38,890 bases of DNA from Chryseobacterium sp. Bi04 (GTDB lineage: Bacteria > Bacteroidota > Bacteroidia > Flavobacteriales > Weeksellaceae): positions 1-38,890 of the forward strand of contig NZ_CAKKLP010000022.1 in assembly GCF_918698085.1 (NCBI RefSeq). Direction: 5' to 3'. A model generated the notes under the pieces. It was not told the origin of the DNA, did no database searches, and saw only the letters and a program-made list of their open reading frames with translations. Shown piece by piece: positions 8,810-17,431 of the stretch (the first letter of the stretch is position 1; each line of letters starts with the position of its first letter). Position numbers and translations under genes: made by a program.

Positions 8810-9364
8810 TTATTTCCATTTAATATTACATCCCATGCTTGGTCTCTGAATTTCTTCCTGTGCTTCACCCGCCAAAAGATTTTCAAAAGCAATAATTAAA
8901 TCTTCTCCGGTTACATCTTTATTATTCCCAGGTCTTGAATCATCCATCTGACCTCTGTAGACAAGGTCCAATTTATCATCAAAGAAATAAAAATCCGGTG
9001 TACATGCCGCTTCATAAGCTTTCGCTACTGCCTGGCTTTCGTCAAATAAATAAGGAAAATCAAAATTCTTTTCGATTTGGAACTCAATCATTTTTTCAGG
9101 AGAATCAGCAGGATATTTTTCAATATCATTCGCATTAATGGCAATGAATTCAATTCCTTTATCATTATAATCTTCATATAGTTCGTTGATTTTATCGATC
9201 ACATGAAGAACAAATGGACAATGGTTACACATAAAGATCACTAATGTACCTTTTTCGCCTTTCAGATCTTCTAAAGACTGTATTTCATTCGTTTTTGATG
9301 GGTTTGGAAGTTCAAAAAAGGGAGCTTTGGTTCCTAATGCCAACATATTTGAGGGAGTATTCAT
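8810..9364 (-). CDS. Thioredoxin-family (redoxin) protein
   Basis: A 184-residue protein with a thioredoxin/AhpC-TSA fold. The active-site motif CNHC lies near residues 46-49 in the segment VIFMCNHCPFVLHV, placed after the first beta-strand as in thiol-disulfide reductases. Further fold landmarks are IEFIAINAND and the cis-proline region AACTPDFYFFD. There is no signal peptide, so it should act in the cytosol. A final Cys (MGCNIKW) near the end is typical of this subfamily. The exact partner is unknown. It is a single-gene unit with its own promoter and terminator. Confidence 0.85.
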   Translation of the reverse strand: MNTPSNMLALGTKAPFFELPNPSKTNEIQSLEDLKGEKGTLVIFMCNHCPFVLHVIDKINELYEDYNDKGIEFIAINANDIEKYPADSPEKMIEFQIEKNFDFPYLFDESQAVAKAYEAACTPDFYFFDDKLDLVYRGQMDDSRPGNNKDVTGEDLIIAFENLLAGEAQEEIQRPSMGCNIKWK

Positions 9365-9382
9365 ACCTTATTTCTTTGTTCA

Positions 9383-9390
9383 CAAAGATA
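9383..9390 (-). promoter_or_regulatory. Promoter -7 box for the thioredoxin-family gene
   Basis: On minus this reads TATCTTTG, matching TAnnTTTG, ending about 19 bp before the ATG at 9364. No good TTG element upstream was seen. Confidence 0.5.
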
Positions 9391-9625
9391 AAAATTTCTT
9401 TTATTAATAAACTGAGTTCTGAATAAGACATTTTTATTTTTATTTAATAGAGGATGGAAGTTTTATGCCACTTAAAAACTCTTGATCATCAATTGTATTG
9501 ATTTTCACTTTACTTATTTTTTATAAGATTTTTAAATTACATTCAAAAAGAGGTCTCTAGCTCCCATTCTTACAGCTTTGAGCTACTTCTATCAATATCT
9601 ATTAAATGTTAAAATTAAAATAACA

Positions 9626-9671
9626 TTTGGAAGTTATGTTCAAAAGTTTGTAGTTTTGCTAACACTGTTAG
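9626..9671 (+). promoter_or_regulatory. tetR promoter with overlapping operator
   Basis: TTTG at 9626-9629, then 21 bp, then TAGTTTTG at 9651-9658 form a full Bacteroidota promoter. The perfect palindrome CTAACA-C-TGTTAG (9659-9671) begins on the next base and so should cover the transcription start. This is the layout of an autoregulated repressor gene. The ATG of the TetR gene is at 9684. Confidence 0.75.
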
Positions 9672-9683
9672 TAAATAAATATC

Positions 9684-10280
9684 ATGGGCCTACATGAACG
9701 CCGTCAAAGAGAAAAAGAATCCATCCGTGCAAATATTTTGCAGGCTGCTTTCACATTGGCGAAAACTGAAGGCTGGGCTTCACTATCCATGCGTAAAATA
9801 GCAGATGCTATTGAATACAGCGCACCGGTAGTCTACGATTATTTTGAAAATAAAGAGGCCATCCTATTTGAAATTTCTTTAGATGGCTTTCACAATTTAC
9901 ATATAGAATTATTAAAAGCTCAGAAGAAACATGACAGTCCGGAGGATCAGCTTGTGGCTATTGTAGATGCCTACTGGAATTTTGCTTTTAAAAATAAAGA
10001 ATACTACCAGCTTATGTTTGGTTTGGGAATGCAGTGCTGTGGAAAAGGCCAGATGAAAAAAGAATTTTCATCTTTTCAGGAAATGATTTATGAATGTACC
10101 TATGAAATTATCAAGAAAAATGGATCCAATCCGGATAATGCATGTCATATGTCTCATGCCCTGTTCTCAGCAGTTCACGGAATGATTTCCATTATGATGA
10201 TGCGTACGGCAGATATCCCATCTACTATGAATAAATCATCTTTAGATGAAACTGTTTCGTCTTTTATCAGATCTTTATAG
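9684..10280 (+). CDS. TetR-family repressor of the RND efflux operon
   Basis: A 198-residue regulator. Residues about 8-55 form the TetR helix-turn-helix (ILQAAFTLAKTEGWASLSMRKIADAI, then SAPVVYDYFENKEAI). The C-terminal helices (HALFSAVHGMISIMMM) are the ligand-binding and dimer part. The gene directly precedes a three-gene RND efflux operon on the same strand. Its start site carries a perfect palindrome, and three more copies lie before the pump genes, so it most likely represses both itself and the pump until a toxic ligand binds. The ligand cannot be read from the sequence. The repressor role is inferred from family and operator placement. Confidence 0.88.
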   Translation: MGLHERRQREKESIRANILQAAFTLAKTEGWASLSMRKIADAIEYSAPVVYDYFENKEAILFEISLDGFHNLHIELLKAQKKHDSPEDQLVAIVDAYWNFAFKNKEYYQLMFGLGMQCCGKGQMKKEFSSFQEMIYECTYEIIKKNGSNPDNACHMSHALFSAVHGMISIMMMRTADIPSTMNKSSLDETVSSFIRSL

Positions 10281-10299
10281 ATTTTTTTTGAGCTAAAAA

Positions 10300-10329
10300 T
10301 TAACACCGTTAGGAAATTTAACACTGAAT
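10300..10329. promoter_or_regulatory. TetR operator copy 1 before the efflux operon
   Basis: TTAACACCGTTAG (10300-10312) is a one-off copy of the palindrome at the tetR start. An extra half-site TTAACACTG begins 18 bp further on, at 10318. The element starts 20 bp after the tetR stop. Confidence 0.65.
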
Positions 10330-10427
10330 TAATATAAATAATTCATTCAAACCTGATTAAAAACTAAAATTATTATGTAAAACTTATACAATTTAATCGG
10401 TAAAAGTAAGGATTTTTTCTTTAAACA

Positions 10428-10452
10428 TTAACACTGTTAGCAAAATTAACAC
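10428..10452. promoter_or_regulatory. TetR operator copy 2 before the efflux operon
   Basis: TTAACACTGTTAG (10428-10440), with a half-site TTAACAC beginning 18 bp later at 10446. The spacing to copy 1 is 128 bp and to copy 3 is 133 bp. Confidence 0.7.
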
Positions 10453-10560
10453 ACTTACACCTCACACCTTCATACATTATATATATTTTAAAAATTCAAT
10501 TATGGGAACATTCAACTTTATCGGACATTAAAAATTATGTAATTTTTTTTGAACAAATTA

Positions 10561-10573
10561 TTAACACTGTTAG
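10561..10573. promoter_or_regulatory. TetR operator copy 3, proximal to the efflux operon
   Basis: TTAACACTGTTAG lies 72 bp before the adaptor ATG. A tract ATTTTTTTTG lies about 10 bp before both this copy and copy 1, so the upstream region may have grown by duplication. I do not find a clean TAnnTTTG box between this site and the ATG. Confidence 0.7.
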
Positions 10574-10644
10574 GAAAAAAAACAGCATTTATTACAAGGA
10601 ATATTACTTAAATCTAACACTTCATTAAAAAAATTAAACTCAAA

Positions 10645-11805
10645 ATGAAAATACCTGGAAAAACAAAGTTTATTGTACTTATCTCAAGTATAATTCTTTT
10701 ACAGAGTTGCACCAAGGCTGCCGAAGGATCTAACGCCGCACCGCCAGCACCTGAACTTCCGGTTTATACCGTTATCACCTCTCCTGCCACCACTTATCAG
10801 GAACTTCCTACTGCTTTAGAAGGAAAAAACAATGTAGAAATCAGATCTCAGGTAGATGGATATCTTGATAGGATCTATGTAGAAGAAGGAGCTTATGTAA
10901 GAGCCGGACAGCCTTTATTTAAAATAGACTCCAGAAGCTATGGTGAACAGATGAATATGGCACAAGCCAATCTCCAAGTGGCCCATGCTAATATACAGAA
11001 AGCAAAAGTAGAAGTTGACAGACTTCAGCCATTGGTTGCTGCAAAAGTAGTGTCTGATGTACAGCTTAAAACAGCGAAAGCCAACTATGAAGCTGCGGTT
11101 GCAGCGGCAGCCCAGGCCAGAGCATCAGTAGGAAGCGCAAGGATCAATGTAGGATTTACAACTATTACAGCACCGGTAAGCGGTTATATTGGAAGGCTTC
11201 CTTATAAAAAAGGAAGCCTGATCTCCAGAACAGATCCTAATCCATTGACTTTATTATCAGACATCAGTGAAATTTATGCCTATTTCTCTTTAAGTGAACT
11301 TGATTTTATTGCTTTTCAAAATAAATATCCAGGTGCTACTTTAGAAGAGAAACTGAAAAATATGCCAATGGTAGAACTGGTAATCGCCGATAACAGTATC
11401 TATCCTCAAAAAGGAAAACTAAGTATTGTAGACGGGCAGTTTGATAAAACAACCGGAGCTATCAGCGTACGGGCAGTTTTCCCTAATGCACAGGGATCTT
11501 TGAGAACCGGAAATACGGGAAGGGTACGTATGCCTCAACTATTATCCAATGCTGTAGTTATTCCACAGGAATCTACTTTTGAAATTCAGGACAAAACATA
11601 TGTCTACATCTTAGGAAAAGACCAGAAAGTAACAAGCAGACCGATAAAGATTTCCGGAAAAACAGACAGCTATTACTTCATCTCTGAAGGTCTTCATTCC
11701 GGAGACAAAATCGTCTACACCGGAATAGGAAGCTTAAAGGATGGGGCTTCGATCAAGCCAAAAGCAATTTCGTCTGACAGCTTATTGAAAGCAAAACCTT
11801 TATAG
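10645..11805 (+). CDS. RND efflux periplasmic adaptor lipoprotein (AcrA/MexA type)
   Basis: A 386-residue membrane-fusion protein that links the RND pump to the outer-membrane channel. Residues 1-21 are a lipoprotein signal with lipobox LQSC; C22 would be lipidated. The biotinyl-lipoyl half-motifs are near residues 60-95 (VEIRSQVDGYLDRIYVEEG, VRAGQPLFKID) and 175-190 (ITAPVSGYIG). Between them is an alpha-helical hairpin rich in Ala, Gln and Lys (about 95-165). Beta-barrel and membrane-proximal domains follow. It is the first gene of the operon, 41 bp before the pump gene, downstream of three TetR operator copies. Confidence 0.93.
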   Translation: MKIPGKTKFIVLISSIILLQSCTKAAEGSNAAPPAPELPVYTVITSPATTYQELPTALEGKNNVEIRSQVDGYLDRIYVEEGAYVRAGQPLFKIDSRSYGEQMNMAQANLQVAHANIQKAKVEVDRLQPLVAAKVVSDVQLKTAKANYEAAVAAAAQARASVGSARINVGFTTITAPVSGYIGRLPYKKGSLISRTDPNPLTLLSDISEIYAYFSLSELDFIAFQNKYPGATLEEKLKNMPMVELVIADNSIYPQKGKLSIVDGQFDKTTGAISVRAVFPNAQGSLRTGNTGRVRMPQLLSNAVVIPQESTFEIQDKTYVYILGKDQKVTSRPIKISGKTDSYYFISEGLHSGDKIVYTGIGSLKDGASIKPKAISSDSLLKAKPL

Positions 11806-11846
11806 TCCTTTTCCGAATACAGAAGACTTAAAAAAATAAACTTCTT

Positions 11847-14800
11847 ATGTTAAAACAATTTATAGAAAGACCGGTACTTTCAACGGTCATCTCCATAATA
11901 CTTTTGTTATTGGGAGCCTTGTCTCTCTTTAACTTACCGATTGCCCTCTTTCCGGATATTGCTCCGCCAAGTGTTCAGGTAACGGCTTTTTATCCGGGAG
12001 CGAATGCCGAAGTAGTGGCTCGTTCTGTAGCTACCCCCATTGAGGAAGCTGTGAATGGAGTTGAGAATATGACTTATATGACCTCCAATTCCAGTAACGA
12101 CGGAACCATGACACTGAGCGTTTTCTTCAAACAGGGAGCTGATGCTGATAATGCAGCAGTAAACGTACAAAACCGTGTATCAAAAGCAATGAGCCAGCTT
12201 CCTCAGGAAGTAGTACAGGCCGGAATTTCAACACAGAAAGTTCAAAACAGTATGATTATGTTTATGGGACTTACCAGTGATGATCCGAAACAATACGACG
12301 AGCTTTTCTTACAAAATTACCTGAAGATCAATGTCATTCCCCAAATACAGCGTATTCCGGGAGTAGCACAGGCTCAGGTATTTGGAACAAGAGATTATTC
12401 CATGAGAATCTGGCTGAAACCGGATAGACTGGCAGCCAATAATCTTTCTCCTCAGGAAGTTCTCGCTGCAATCAAAGACCACAACCTTGAAGCGGCCCCA
12501 GGCCGTCTTGGGCAGGGAAGTAAAGAAACTTACGAGTATATCCTTAAATATAAAGGAAAGCTGAACAAAAATGAAGATTACGAAAGTATTGCCATTAAAG
12601 CAAATAATGACGGATCATTCCTAAGATTAAAAGATGTTGCAAGAGTAGAATTTGGTTCTTATACTTATACTGCAACAAACAGAGTAGACGGAAAACCGGT
12701 TGCAGGATTTGCTATTTTACAAACTGCCGGTTCTAATGCCAATGAGATCCTGACAGAAATTGAAAAACAGGTTGATGTATTGAATACTACCCTGCCAAAA
12801 GGGGTAAAGCCAATTATCATGTATAACTCCAAGGACTTTTTGGACGCTTCTATTCATCAGGTTGTTGAGACATTGGTGATCGCTTTCATTCTGGTATTTA
12901 TTGTGGTGTATATTTTCCTTCAGGATTTCAGATCTACGCTTATACCGGCTATTGCAGTACCGGTTGCTATTATCGGGACGTTTTTCTTTCTGCAGCTGTT
13001 CGGTTTCAGTATCAATATGCTTACATTATTTGCTTTGGTACTGGCCATTGGTATTGTAGTGGATGATGCCATTGTAGTAGTGGAAGCCGTCCATTCTAAA
13101 ATGGAACATACAGGCATGCCCGTGGAACAAGCTACCATGAACTCTATGAGTGAAATTTCCGGGGCTATTATTTCCATTACATTGGTGATGTGTGCTGTAT
13201 TTATTCCGGTAGGATTTATGCAGGGCCCGGCAGGGGTCTTCTACAGACAGTTTGCTTTCACTCTGGCAATTGCCATCCTGATTTCTGCAGTAAATGCATT
13301 GACATTGAGCCCTGCTTTATGTGCCATGTTCTTAAATGATCCTCAGGGTGAGCATGGTGAACATGGTCATAAAAAAGGTTTTGGAGCGAGATTCTTCAAT
13401 GCATTTAATGTGAGCTTTAACAATATGACCAGAAAATACATTTACAGTCTTAAGTTTTTAATTAAAAATAAATGGGTGGCTGTAGGAGGTCTTGTCCTTA
13501 TTACAGCGGTAAGTATTTTCCTGATTAAAAAAGCACCCTCAGGATTTATTCCGACAGAAGATCAGGGATTCGTATTATATGCCGTGAACACACCTCCGGG
13601 AAGCTCACTGGAAAGAACTCACAGAGCAACTGCACAAATTGATAAAATCATTAACGGCGAAAAAGCAACCAATCACCTTTGGGTAGCAGACGGGATGAAC
13701 TTCATCAGTAATGCCAATGCTTCTCCTTATTCTGCAGGTTTTATCAAGCTTAAAGATTATGACAAACGTGGGGATATGAAAGATCCTGACCAGATTGCCG
13801 CAACGTTGACAGGAAAGGTAAGCCAGGTAAAAGATGCCAACGCATTCTTCTTCAACTTCCCTACTGTACAAGGTTTCGGTAACGTTTCCGGTTTTGAATT
13901 CATGCTTCAGGATAAGACAAACGGTTCTTTTGAACAATTGGGAACCACCACACAGGCATTCATCGGAGAACTGATGAAACGTCCGGAAATTGCATTTGCA
14001 TTTACAACATATGCCGCTGGAAACCCACAGTATACTATTGATGTAGACACGGACAAAGCCAATCAGCTTGGTGTTTCTATAACTGAATTGATGCAGACTA
14101 TGCAGATTTATTATGGAAGTAGCTTTGTTTCGGATTTTAACAGGTTTGGTAAATATTACAGAGTAATGGCTCAGGCAGATATTCCTTATCGTACGGATAT
14201 TAACTCTTTAGAAGGAATTTATGTTAAAAATAAATCCGGAGAAATGGTTCCTGCCAAGACCCTGGTTACTTTAAAAAGAACTTTTGGACCTGAAACCGTA
14301 ACAAGAAATAACCTTTTCAATGCCGTAACTATTAATGGAACGCCAAAACCTGGATACAGTACCGGTGATGCCATTAAGGCTGTAGAAGAGGTAGCACAGA
14401 AATCCCTTCCCAGAGGCTATGGCTATGAATGGACAGGAATTACCCGTGAAGAGATTAAAACAGGTGGACAAACTGTATTTATCTTCCTTTTAAGTATCCT
14501 CTTTGTATACTTCCTGCTGGCAGCTCAGTATGAAAGTTATATTCTTCCGTTTGCCATTATCCTTACCATTCCTACAGGAGTATTTGGGGTATTTGCCTTC
14601 ACAGGATTGGCCGGAATTGATAATAACATTTATGTGCAGGTAGGACTCATCATGCTTGTAGGGCTTTTGGCAAAAAATGCCATCCTGATTGTAGAATTTG
14701 CGGTTCAGAGAAGAAATGCAGGAAAATCACTGATTGAATCGGCTCTTCAGGCTTCAAGATTACGTTTAAGACCCATCTTAATGACCTCTTTTGCCTTTAT

Positions 14801-15029
14801 CGTGGGTATGCTTCCATTAGTATGGACACAGGGTGCTTCTGCAAAAGGAAACCATTCCATCGGGTACAGTACTGTAGGAGGAATGCTTACAGGAGTTATT
14901 TTCGGAATTTTCATTATCCCGGTAATGTATGTGATCTTCCAATATCTGCATGAAAAAATGCCAAGCAGAAAAAAGAAAAGACTTCAGAAAAAACTACAGC
15001 AAGAGCAGGCTTTACCAGCTGTTCATTAA
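11847..15029 (+). CDS. RND multidrug efflux permease (AcrB/MexB, HAE1 family)
   Basis: A 1060-residue inner-membrane proton-drug antiporter of full family length. The N-terminus has the usual FIERPVLSTVISIILLLLGALS segment. Proton-relay residues are D406 and D407 in GIVVDDAIVVVEA (TM4), matching the paired Asp of AcrB, and K943 in LLAKNAILIVEFA (TM10). Two large periplasmic porter/docking loops follow TM1 and TM7. A short His/Gly-rich cytosolic loop (GEHGEHGHKKG, about residue 507) lies after TM6 and is unusual in composition. It pairs with the adaptor before it and the channel after it. Substrates are not predictable from sequence. Confidence 0.95.
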   Translation: MLKQFIERPVLSTVISIILLLLGALSLFNLPIALFPDIAPPSVQVTAFYPGANAEVVARSVATPIEEAVNGVENMTYMTSNSSNDGTMTLSVFFKQGADADNAAVNVQNRVSKAMSQLPQEVVQAGISTQKVQNSMIMFMGLTSDDPKQYDELFLQNYLKINVIPQIQRIPGVAQAQVFGTRDYSMRIWLKPDRLAANNLSPQEVLAAIKDHNLEAAPGRLGQGSKETYEYILKYKGKLNKNEDYESIAIKANNDGSFLRLKDVARVEFGSYTYTATNRVDGKPVAGFAILQTAGSNANEILTEIEKQVDVLNTTLPKGVKPIIMYNSKDFLDASIHQVVETLVIAFILVFIVVYIFLQDFRSTLIPAIAVPVAIIGTFFFLQLFGFSINMLTLFALVLAIGIVVDDAIVVVEAVHSKMEHTGMPVEQATMNSMSEISGAIISITLVMCAVFIPVGFMQGPAGVFYRQFAFTLAIAILISAVNALTLSPALCAMFLNDPQGEHGEHGHKKGFGARFFNAFNVSFNNMTRKYIYSLKFLIKNKWVAVGGLVLITAVSIFLIKKAPSGFIPTEDQGFVLYAVNTPPGSSLERTHRATAQIDKIINGEKATNHLWVADGMNFISNANASPYSAGFIKLKDYDKRGDMKDPDQIAATLTGKVSQVKDANAFFFNFPTVQGFGNVSGFEFMLQDKTNGSFEQLGTTTQAFIGELMKRPEIAFAFTTYAAGNPQYTIDVDTDKANQLGVSITELMQTMQIYYGSSFVSDFNRFGKYYRVMAQADIPYRTDINSLEGIYVKNKSGEMVPAKTLVTLKRTFGPETVTRNNLFNAVTINGTPKPGYSTGDAIKAVEEVAQKSLPRGYGYEWTGITREEIKTGGQTVFIFLLSILFVYFLLAAQYESYILPFAIILTIPTGVFGVFAFTGLAGIDNNIYVQVGLIMLVGLLAKNAILIVEFAVQRRNAGKSLIESALQASRLRLRPILMTSFAFIVGMLPLVWTQGASAKGNHSIGYSTVGGMLTGVIFGIFIIPVMYVIFQYLHEKMPSRKKKRLQKKLQQEQALPAVH

Positions 15030-15162
15030 AATTATTGACAAATCTTAGGGATATAGAAACAATAACGTAACAAAAGGGTACACTTTACTTATTTTAAACT
15101 ACAGGCTGTACCTCTATAAACTGTCCCTAAGAATTTTGTATCCTTTAAAAGCCTATTAAACA

Positions 15163-16575
15163 ATGAAAAGAGTAAAAAATATTATATTAACGTTTGCGCT
15201 GGCTTTAGGCTCTGTTTCGTGTGTGTCCAAACTGGCATACACAGAACCGGACCTTCCGCTTCCGGAAAAGTTCCAGTATACAGCAACTGCTGATACGGCA
15301 AGCATTGCCAACCTGGAATGGAAAGAATTTTTCAGTGACTCTATTTTACAGGGGTTGATTGAAAAAGGAATTAAAAATAATTATGACCTTCAGATTGCAT
15401 TAAAGCAGGTTGCCGCTTCACAGGAAAAATTGAAACAGGCAAAATATATGCAATATCCTGATGTGGGTTTTGGAGTGTCCGGCCAGATTTCTAAACCATC
15501 CAAAAACAGCATGAACGGGCAAAGCTTAAATTTATTTTTAGGACAAAGTCATGTTGAGGATTATAATGCAGCATTCAACCTTTCATGGGAAGCTGATATT
15601 TGGGGGAAGATCAAAAACCAGCAGGAAGTTTCAAGAATGCAGTATCTGCAGACTTATGAAGGCTCAAAAGCTATCCAGACCCAGGTTGTAGCAGCTATTG
15701 CTCAGGGATATTATAACCTGCTGATGCTTGATAAACAACTGGTAATTGCAAAATCCAATCTGGAATTGAGTAGTAATACATTGCTGATTACCCAGAAAAT
15801 GTGGGAAAGCGGTGATACTACTTCTTTAGGGGTACAACAGTCTGCAGCGCAGAAGCAGGCAACAGAACTGCTGATTTCTCAATTGGAACAGAATATTGCT
15901 ATTCAGGAAAATGCTCTAAGTATTTTGGTAGGAGAAATCCCTAGTAAAATAAACAGAACGATTGAAATGGTTGATACATCTTTACCACAGAATATAACTA
16001 CCGGTCTTCCGGCAGCTATGGTAAGCCGCAGACCGGATGTACGCCAGCAGGAGCTTGTTTTACTGGAGTCCAATGCTTTTGTCGGAATTGCACAGGCCAA
16101 TATGTATCCTGCCTTAAAGATTACAGCTAACGGAGGGGTCAATTCCTTCAAATTTGATAACTGGTTTCAGATTCCGGCATCATTATTCGGATCTGTTTTA
16201 GGAGGAATTACCCAACCTATTTTCCAGAAAAGGCAACTGAAAACGGATCTCGAAGTAGCCAAAATTCAAAGAGAAAAAAATGTTTTGGCCTTCCGCCAAT
16301 CGGTATTGAATGCCGTGGGTGAAGTTTCTGATGCCCTGGTTTCTAATGAAAATTTAAAAATCCAGGAACAAAAAGCAACGGAACAGTCTACTACATTAAA
16401 AGACGGAATTAAAAGTGCACAGCTTCTTTATAGAGGAGGTTCAGCCAATTATCTCGAAGTAATTACCGCACAGGGCAACTCACTTCAGGCAGAGCTGAAT
16501 CTGGCTTCCATTAAAAGACAGAGATTAAGCAGCATTGTAGATTTATACAGAGCGCTTGGTGGCGGTTGGAAGTAG
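15163..16575 (+). CDS. Outer-membrane efflux channel lipoprotein (OprM/NodT family)
   Basis: A 470-residue TolC-like channel completing the tripartite pump. The signal peptide ends at SVSC, with C20 the probable lipidated residue. Two OEP repeats are visible: the first at about 70-255 with the helical segment DLQIALKQVAASQEKLKQAK, the second at about 285-465 with ADIWGKIKNQ and SRRPDVRQQE-type signatures (the latter near 288-298, typical of NodT proteins). The C-terminus ends GGGWK, as is common in this family. The 133-bp gap after the pump gene contains no terminator, so co-transcription is likely. Confidence 0.92.
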   Translation: MKRVKNIILTFALALGSVSCVSKLAYTEPDLPLPEKFQYTATADTASIANLEWKEFFSDSILQGLIEKGIKNNYDLQIALKQVAASQEKLKQAKYMQYPDVGFGVSGQISKPSKNSMNGQSLNLFLGQSHVEDYNAAFNLSWEADIWGKIKNQQEVSRMQYLQTYEGSKAIQTQVVAAIAQGYYNLLMLDKQLVIAKSNLELSSNTLLITQKMWESGDTTSLGVQQSAAQKQATELLISQLEQNIAIQENALSILVGEIPSKINRTIEMVDTSLPQNITTGLPAAMVSRRPDVRQQELVLLESNAFVGIAQANMYPALKITANGGVNSFKFDNWFQIPASLFGSVLGGITQPIFQKRQLKTDLEVAKIQREKNVLAFRQSVLNAVGEVSDALVSNENLKIQEQKATEQSTTLKDGIKSAQLLYRGGSANYLEVITAQGNSLQAELNLASIKRQRLSSIVDLYRALGGGWK

Positions 16576-16598
16576 TAAATTAAATTATATTGTTATCA

Positions 16599-16630
16599 TG
16601 CAGTCCTCTTTCAGGACTGCATTTTTATTT
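16599..16630 (+). terminator. Intrinsic terminator of the RND efflux operon
   Basis: A perfect 9-bp stem TGCAGTCCT/AGGACTGCA (16599-16607 with 16613-16621) is followed by TTTTTATTT. It lies 24 bp after the channel gene stop. Confidence 0.9.
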
Positions 16631-16652
16631 AAACCCATAATGTTCTGATAGG

Positions 16653-17285
16653 TCAGGGTGTGCTTTGACCATATTTTTTTTGAACTGCAAATACGGATCC
16701 CGCTGTAGCAGAGTTTTTTGTAATAAATATATTATCAAACTGGGTTTCACTAATTGTCACATTCAATGTGTTATTACTCAATACTTTTACCATATCAGGA
16801 ACTGTATTTGAATGCCCAACAATAACTACAACTTTTCCCTGATTTTGGGCAAGAATGCTGTTGATAAATAATTGAGTAGCAGCAATGGTAGTAGCTGGTG
16901 TATATTCTTTAATCGTAATTCCTTTGCTCACTGCTAGTGGGCTGGCTGTTTGCCGGGTGCGGTTATATGGGGTGGTATAAATATTATCTATATGAACATT
17001 TTCCAATAAGCGTTTTAATTCATCTGCCCTCAACTTCCCGGCACTGGTAAGATTAGGATCAGTTCCAAAATTTTCTTTTTCTGCATGTCTCAATAGAATG
17101 CATACCGTTTCTGTACTGCTGATTTCTGACGGAAGAGGAATGCCTAATGGATTCTCAGTTCGCATAGCTGTATTCGCAATGCGGTTTTCTGCGGTACCTT
17201 GTTGATTTTCCTGGCTGGAAACTCTTTCACAACTTGTGAAAAAGACCATAATAAATGCCAATCCTGAAATAATTAATTTCTTCAT
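16653..17285 (-). CDS. Histidine phosphatase-family lipoprotein
   Basis: A 210-residue protein of the phosphoglycerate mutase-like (histidine phosphatase) superfamily. Residues 1-18 are a lipoprotein signal with lipobox FTSC, so C19 is probably lipidated and the protein is envelope-bound. The catalytic motif RHAEK is at 66-70 with the phospho-accepting H67. The second catalytic His is H158 in VIVGHSNT, and a conserved Arg lies in TTPYNRTRQTA. Substrate is unknown; extracytoplasmic members often cleave phosphate from phytate or sugar phosphates. It is convergent with the efflux operon and has no partner gene. Confidence 0.85.
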   Translation of the reverse strand: MKKLIISGLAFIMVFFTSCERVSSQENQQGTAENRIANTAMRTENPLGIPLPSEISSTETVCILLRHAEKENFGTDPNLTSAGKLRADELKRLLENVHIDNIYTTPYNRTRQTASPLAVSKGITIKEYTPATTIAATQLFINSILAQNQGKVVVIVGHSNTVPDMVKVLSNNTLNVTISETQFDNIFITKNSATAGSVFAVQKKYGQSTP

Positions 17286-17431
17286 AATGGTGTTAAATTG
17301 TGTTTTTAAAAATCTCTTATGTATTAGTAAGGAAATTTAATATAAAAAACACATATAAAGCTAATTACGAAAAAAAATAATGATTATATCAATGATATAT
17401 TAAGTATTTCTCTAAAATCAATATTATCCCA

